Below the pieces are notes generated by a model that was given only the letters and a program-made list of their open reading frames with translations, ran no database searches and was not told the origin of the DNA. Positions 61,469-64,000 of a stretch of 64,000 bases of DNA are shown here, piece after piece. A program made the translations under genes and the position numbers. Each line of letters begins with the position of its first letter. The stretch's first letter is position 1. Source of the DNA: JAAEPI01 sp965212145 (GTDB taxonomy: Bacteria > Bacteroidota > Bacteroidia > Cytophagales > Cyclobacteriaceae); the NCBI GenBank assembly GCA_965212145.1, contig CBDBUY010000004.1, forward strand, positions 1,002,523-1,066,522. The letters are read 5' to 3'.

Positions 61469-63375
61469 TTTTTCTGATTTTCCTGTGCGTCCACCACGGC
61501 TATGGCGGCTAGGTTGAATATTTCTCTCACTGAACTACCCGGTTGAAGAACCTGAACGGGCTTTTTCATGCCCATTAGAAGTGGACCTATGATTTCAGCT
61601 CCACCAAGTTCCATCATGAGCTTGTATGCGATATTCCCGGATTGTAGGTCTGGAAATACCAGCGTGTTAACCTGGTGTCCGGCCAAGTCGCTAAATGGAT
61701 ACATTTCCTGCAAGAGTGATTTATTCACGGCCACATTCGCCTGCAGGTCACCGTCGATTTTGAGGTCTGGCCATTTCTCTTTGGCCATGGCAACTGCTTT
61801 CGAAACTTTGGTCGGGACTTTCCCTTTGGCTGATCCGAAATTTGTGAAAGATAGGGCGGCAATCTTTGGCTCAGTGTCAAAGAATCGGACGCCTCGACTG
61901 GTCAGGCCAATGATGTCAACCAATTCTTCCGCTGTTGGGTCTTGATTCACCGTGGTATCGGCGAAGAAATAGTTGCCTTTTGGAGTGGTGACAATGTACA
62001 TCCCGGCTACTTTTTCAACTCCATCTTCAACTCCAATAATCTGAAGTGCCGGAAGCAGTGTTTTTGGATAGTCAGATGAAAGTCCTGAGAGTAAAACATC
62101 AGCTTCACCTTTTTCGACCATCATCATCCCAAAATACGTTCGGCTCAACATGGCCTTTCGTGCCAGCCTCATGTTGATGCCTTTGCGTTGACGCATCCTG
62201 AAGTATTCTTCAGCAAATTTTTCGACTTTCTCGGGATGCTCGTTTGGATCGACGATCTCACAAGTTTTCAGTCCGTCCAGCTCGTTTTCTTCAAGTAGCG
62301 GCTCAATTACCGCTCTTTTTCCCATCAGAATCGGGAATCCAACTCCGGCATCAAGTGTTCTTTGCGCAGCTTGGAGAATGTTCAAATTGTCAGCTTCGGC
62401 AAAAATGATTCGCTTAGGATCTCGGCGGGCTCTGGTAATAAACCTAGATATCAATCGGTGATCGATTCCAATCCGCTCTTCCAACTCTACGTTATACTCT
62501 TCCCAGTCTGTGATTTTATGACGTGCAACCCCAGAATCAATTGCTGCTCTAGCCACAGCCGGGCTAATTGCGGTAATTAGCCGTGGATCCATCGGTTTAG
62601 GAATCAAATATTCCTTCCCAAATGTCATGGTCTTTAGATGATAGGCGCGAAGAACCATTTCTGGAACGGGTTCCTTGGCCAATTCTGCAATGGCCTTAAC
62701 GGCTGCCATTTTCATTTCTTCGTTGATCGCTGTGGCACGAACATCGATGGCTCCACGGAAAATGTATGGAAAGCCGAGCACATTGTTCACTTGATTAGGA
62801 TGGTCTGACCGGCCAGTGGCCATGATGAGGTCGTCTCGAGTTTTCATGGCCAGGTCGTAAGCGATCTCCGGATCAGGATTTGCCAACGCAAAAACGATTG
62901 GGTTTGGGGCCATGGATTTAAGCATCTCCGGGGTGACCGTGTTTCCGATCGAAAGACCAAGTAGCATGTCTGCATCCTTCAGGGCGTCCTCCAATGTGTG
63001 ACAATCCTCCCGCTCGGTGGCGTATTTGGCCTTGCTGGGATCTAATTTCTCACGATCCTTTCTGATGCAGCCCTTGCTGTCAGACATCACGATGTTCTTC
63101 GGATTTGCTCCAAGATTTACGTAAAGATCCGTGCAGGCGATGGCGGCAGCACCTGCTCCAGCCACCACGATCTTGATTTCTTCTATTTTCTTTCCGCCAA
63201 TTTCAAGCGCGTTTAAAAGAGCCGCACTGGAAATTATGGCTGTCCCATGTTGGTCATCGTGCATGACCGGGATGTTCATTTGCTCTCTGAGGGATTGTTC
63301 AATTTTGAAACTCTCTGGAGCCTTGATATCCTCCAGATTGATGCCGCCAAAAGTGGGGTTCCAGCGACTTGACAA
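61465..63375 (-). CDS. maeB: NADP-type malic enzyme with phosphate-acetyltransferase-like domain, main part
   Basis: MaeB oxidatively decarboxylates malate to pyruvate. This frame holds most of it: PTFGGINLEDIKAPE, the catalytic and metal block MNIPVMHDDQHGTAI, the NAD(P) motif VVAGAGAAAIACTDL, and the C-terminal PTA-like domain (about residues 310-636; RIIFAEADNLNILQAA, KAMLSRTYFGMMM, LVFPDLQSGNIAYKL), which regulates the enzyme allosterically and is not catalytic. The listed start is not real; the first 120 or so residues lie upstream in broken frames (63276-63740). With five single-base insertions removed, the gene is 756 residues, normal for MaeB. Confidence 0.93.
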   Translation of the reverse strand: MSSRWNPTFGGINLEDIKAPESFKIEQSLREQMNIPVMHDDQHGTAIISSAALLNALEIGGKKIEEIKIVVAGAGAAAIACTDLYVNLGANPKNIVMSDSKGCIRKDREKLDPSKAKYATEREDCHTLEDALKDADMLLGLSIGNTVTPEMLKSMAPNPIVFALANPDPEIAYDLAMKTRDDLIMATGRSDHPNQVNNVLGFPYIFRGAIDVRATAINEEMKMAAVKAIAELAKEPVPEMVLRAYHLKTMTFGKEYLIPKPMDPRLITAISPAVARAAIDSGVARHKITDWEEYNVELEERIGIDHRLISRFITRARRDPKRIIFAEADNLNILQAAQRTLDAGVGFPILMGKRAVIEPLLEENELDGLKTCEIVDPNEHPEKVEKFAEEYFRMRQRKGINMRLARKAMLSRTYFGMMMVEKGEADVLLSGLSSDYPKTLLPALQIIGVEDGVEKVAGMYIVTTPKGNYFFADTTVNQDPTAEELVDIIGLTSRGVRFFDTEPKIAALSFTNFGSAKGKVPTKVSKAVAMAKEKWPDLKIDGDLQANVAVNKSLLQEMYPFSDLAGHQVNTLVFPDLQSGNIAYKLMMELGGAEIIGPLLMGMKKPVQVLQPGSSVREIFNLAAIAVVDAQENQKK

Positions 63376-63740
63376 TTTCGATGAAATTTATCTGGGTCTT
63401 CTTCGTTGATTTCGATATCAAACACATCGATTCCAGCAAATTTCTTGAATAGAACACCCTTTCCTTCCATGACCGGCTTTGATGCCTCAGGACCAATGTT
63501 TCCTAAACCCAGAACAGCAGTTCCGTTGGAAATTACTCCTACCCGATTTCCCTTGGCCGTGTACTTGTAAACGTCCTCTACATTTTCGGCAATCGCCAGG
63601 CACGGTTCAGCTACTCCAGGCGAATAGGGCCAGGGCTAAATCACGTTGGCTGCTGAGTGGTTTGGTGGGACGGACTTCAATTTTGCCCCTTTGGTTTGGC
63701 TTCATGGAAGGTCGAGTGCGTCCTTTTTCCTTATTTTCAT
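63276..63740 (-). pseudogene. maeB: 5' end of maeB, broken by five single-base insertions
   Basis: Reading the minus strand across frames gives MKIRKKDALD, HEAKPK(G)KIEVRPTKPLS, SQRDLALA, YSPGVAEPCLAIAENVEDVY, KYTAKGNRVGVISNGTAVLG, LGNIGPEASKPVMEGKGVLF, KKFAGIDVFDIEINEEDPDK, and FIEIVKSLEP, the standard MaeB N-terminus with the catalytic Tyr. Each join needs one base removed: G at 63706-63707, C at 63686-63689, G at 63627-63629, A at 63384-63386, G at 63355-63358. The ATG at 63740 overlaps the stop of the upstream DUF4837 gene by 4 bp (ATGA), which fixes the start. The protein sequence is otherwise well conserved, which fits sequence error better than decay. Confidence 0.85.
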
Positions 63741-64000
63741 TTTGTCGTTTCTGAAGGAATTGTAAAAGTGGATAAAATAGCGTCCATTTCTCGCATCAGT
63801 CTCTTTTTCTTTCCGCCTGCATGGTACACGTATCCCTCTATGTAATAAAGCATTGCGTTTTCCTCGTCCACCAAAACATAACTCAGGAATGGTCCTCCTG
63901 CTGTCATGTCGCTCACAGCCCAAAGTCCACGTGCTTCGATGGCGAATTTTCCGTTGAAGTTCACCTGTTTGGTGACAACCGGAATGATTTCCTGACGCTT
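63737..64000 (-). CDS. DUF4837 lipoprotein, C-terminal part
   Basis: The frame is open to the window edge and ends 63737. The 87 visible residues (RQEIIPVVTKQVNFNGKFAI, RGLWAVSDMTAGGPFLSYVL, YYIEGYVYHAGGKKKRLMRE, then MDAILSTFTI) match the C-terminus of DUF4837, a Bacteroidota lipoprotein family of about 330-360 residues with no known function. It is the first visible gene of the maeB-ruvA-sprA-gcvH run, overlapping maeB by 4 bp. Confidence 0.78.
   Translation of the reverse strand, partial: KRQEIIPVVTKQVNFNGKFAIEARGLWAVSDMTAGGPFLSYVLVDEENAMLYYIEGYVYHAGGKKKRLMREMDAILSTFTIPSETTK

Noticed and set aside
63479..63845. Plus-strand frames at the right end
   Set aside because: They run opposite the broken maeB start and DUF4837, whose minus-strand translation matches known families.
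1..64000. tRNA, rRNA, CRISPR, prophage, transposase or defence genes
   Set aside because: I looked through gaps and frames and found no cloverleaf, spaced repeats, integrase, transposase or recognisable anti-phage gene.

Overview
The window is ordinary chromosome from a member of the Bacteroidota, most likely a free-living, probably marine, Cytophagales-type bacterium. The evidence is a SprA-type type IX secretion (T9SS) translocon next to ruvA, gcvH and tonB, a secreted VCBS/FG-GAP protein ending in a T9SS sorting domain, a SecDF fusion, an MG2-type outer-membrane protein, DUF4783/DUF4837/DUF3089/DUF4287 proteins and TAnnTTTG-type -7 promoter boxes. I see no tRNA, rRNA, CRISPR array, prophage, integrase or IS element, and no recognisable defence system.

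Layout. 1-8 kb: an MG2-family protein cut by the window edge, a thioesterase, then minus-strand operons trkA-trkH-lgt and polyprenyl synthase-AGCS symporter. 7.5-20 kb: a dienelactone-hydrolase lipoprotein, a TerC/Alx protein, gpmI, a nadC-YcxB-SdpI-recX operon, pruA-acylphosphatase, an ArsR-YjjG-metalloprotease operon and an M19 dipeptidase lipoprotein. 20-27 kb: an unrecognised CxxC membrane protein and the kynurenine-pathway block, in which an aldehyde dehydrogenase and an SDR are divergent from 3-hydroxyanthranilate dioxygenase-kynU-kmo. 27-31 kb: a peroxide module, oxyR divergent from katG and an ankyrin protein. 31-41 kb: a T9SS cargo protein, a 59-aa Cys-rich-tail protein, clpB, a 550-bp gene-free stretch holding a 16-bp inverted repeat, and a convergent trehalose pair (otsAB fusion and GH15). 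41-53 kb: csaA, xth, a PAS kinase/response regulator pair, purEK, rdgB-udk, secDF, two proteins of unknown role and tonB. 53-64 kb: one long minus-strand operon DUF4837-maeB-ruvA-sprA-gcvH.

How genes work together. KMO, kynureninase and 3-hydroxyanthranilate dioxygenase convert kynurenine to aminocarboxymuconate semialdehyde. That product can cyclise to quinolinate, the substrate of NadC encoded 11 kb away, or be oxidised further through the AMSDH-like aldehyde dehydrogenase. The SDR paired with that dehydrogenase has no assigned step and is the best candidate in the window for undescribed biochemistry. OxyR keeps both redox cysteines and sits back to back with katG. SecDF and SprA supply export, and the VCBS protein is a likely SprA substrate.

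Data quality. sprA is split by one extra base in a six-G run. The 5' end of maeB carries five single-base insertions, all in short homopolymers, within about 350 bp. Removing them restores uninterrupted frames of 2382 and 756 residues, so sequencing or assembly error is the most likely cause. Gene packing is very tight: four convergent pairs share a 4-bp overlapping stop signal, and some promoters sit directly on the start codon.
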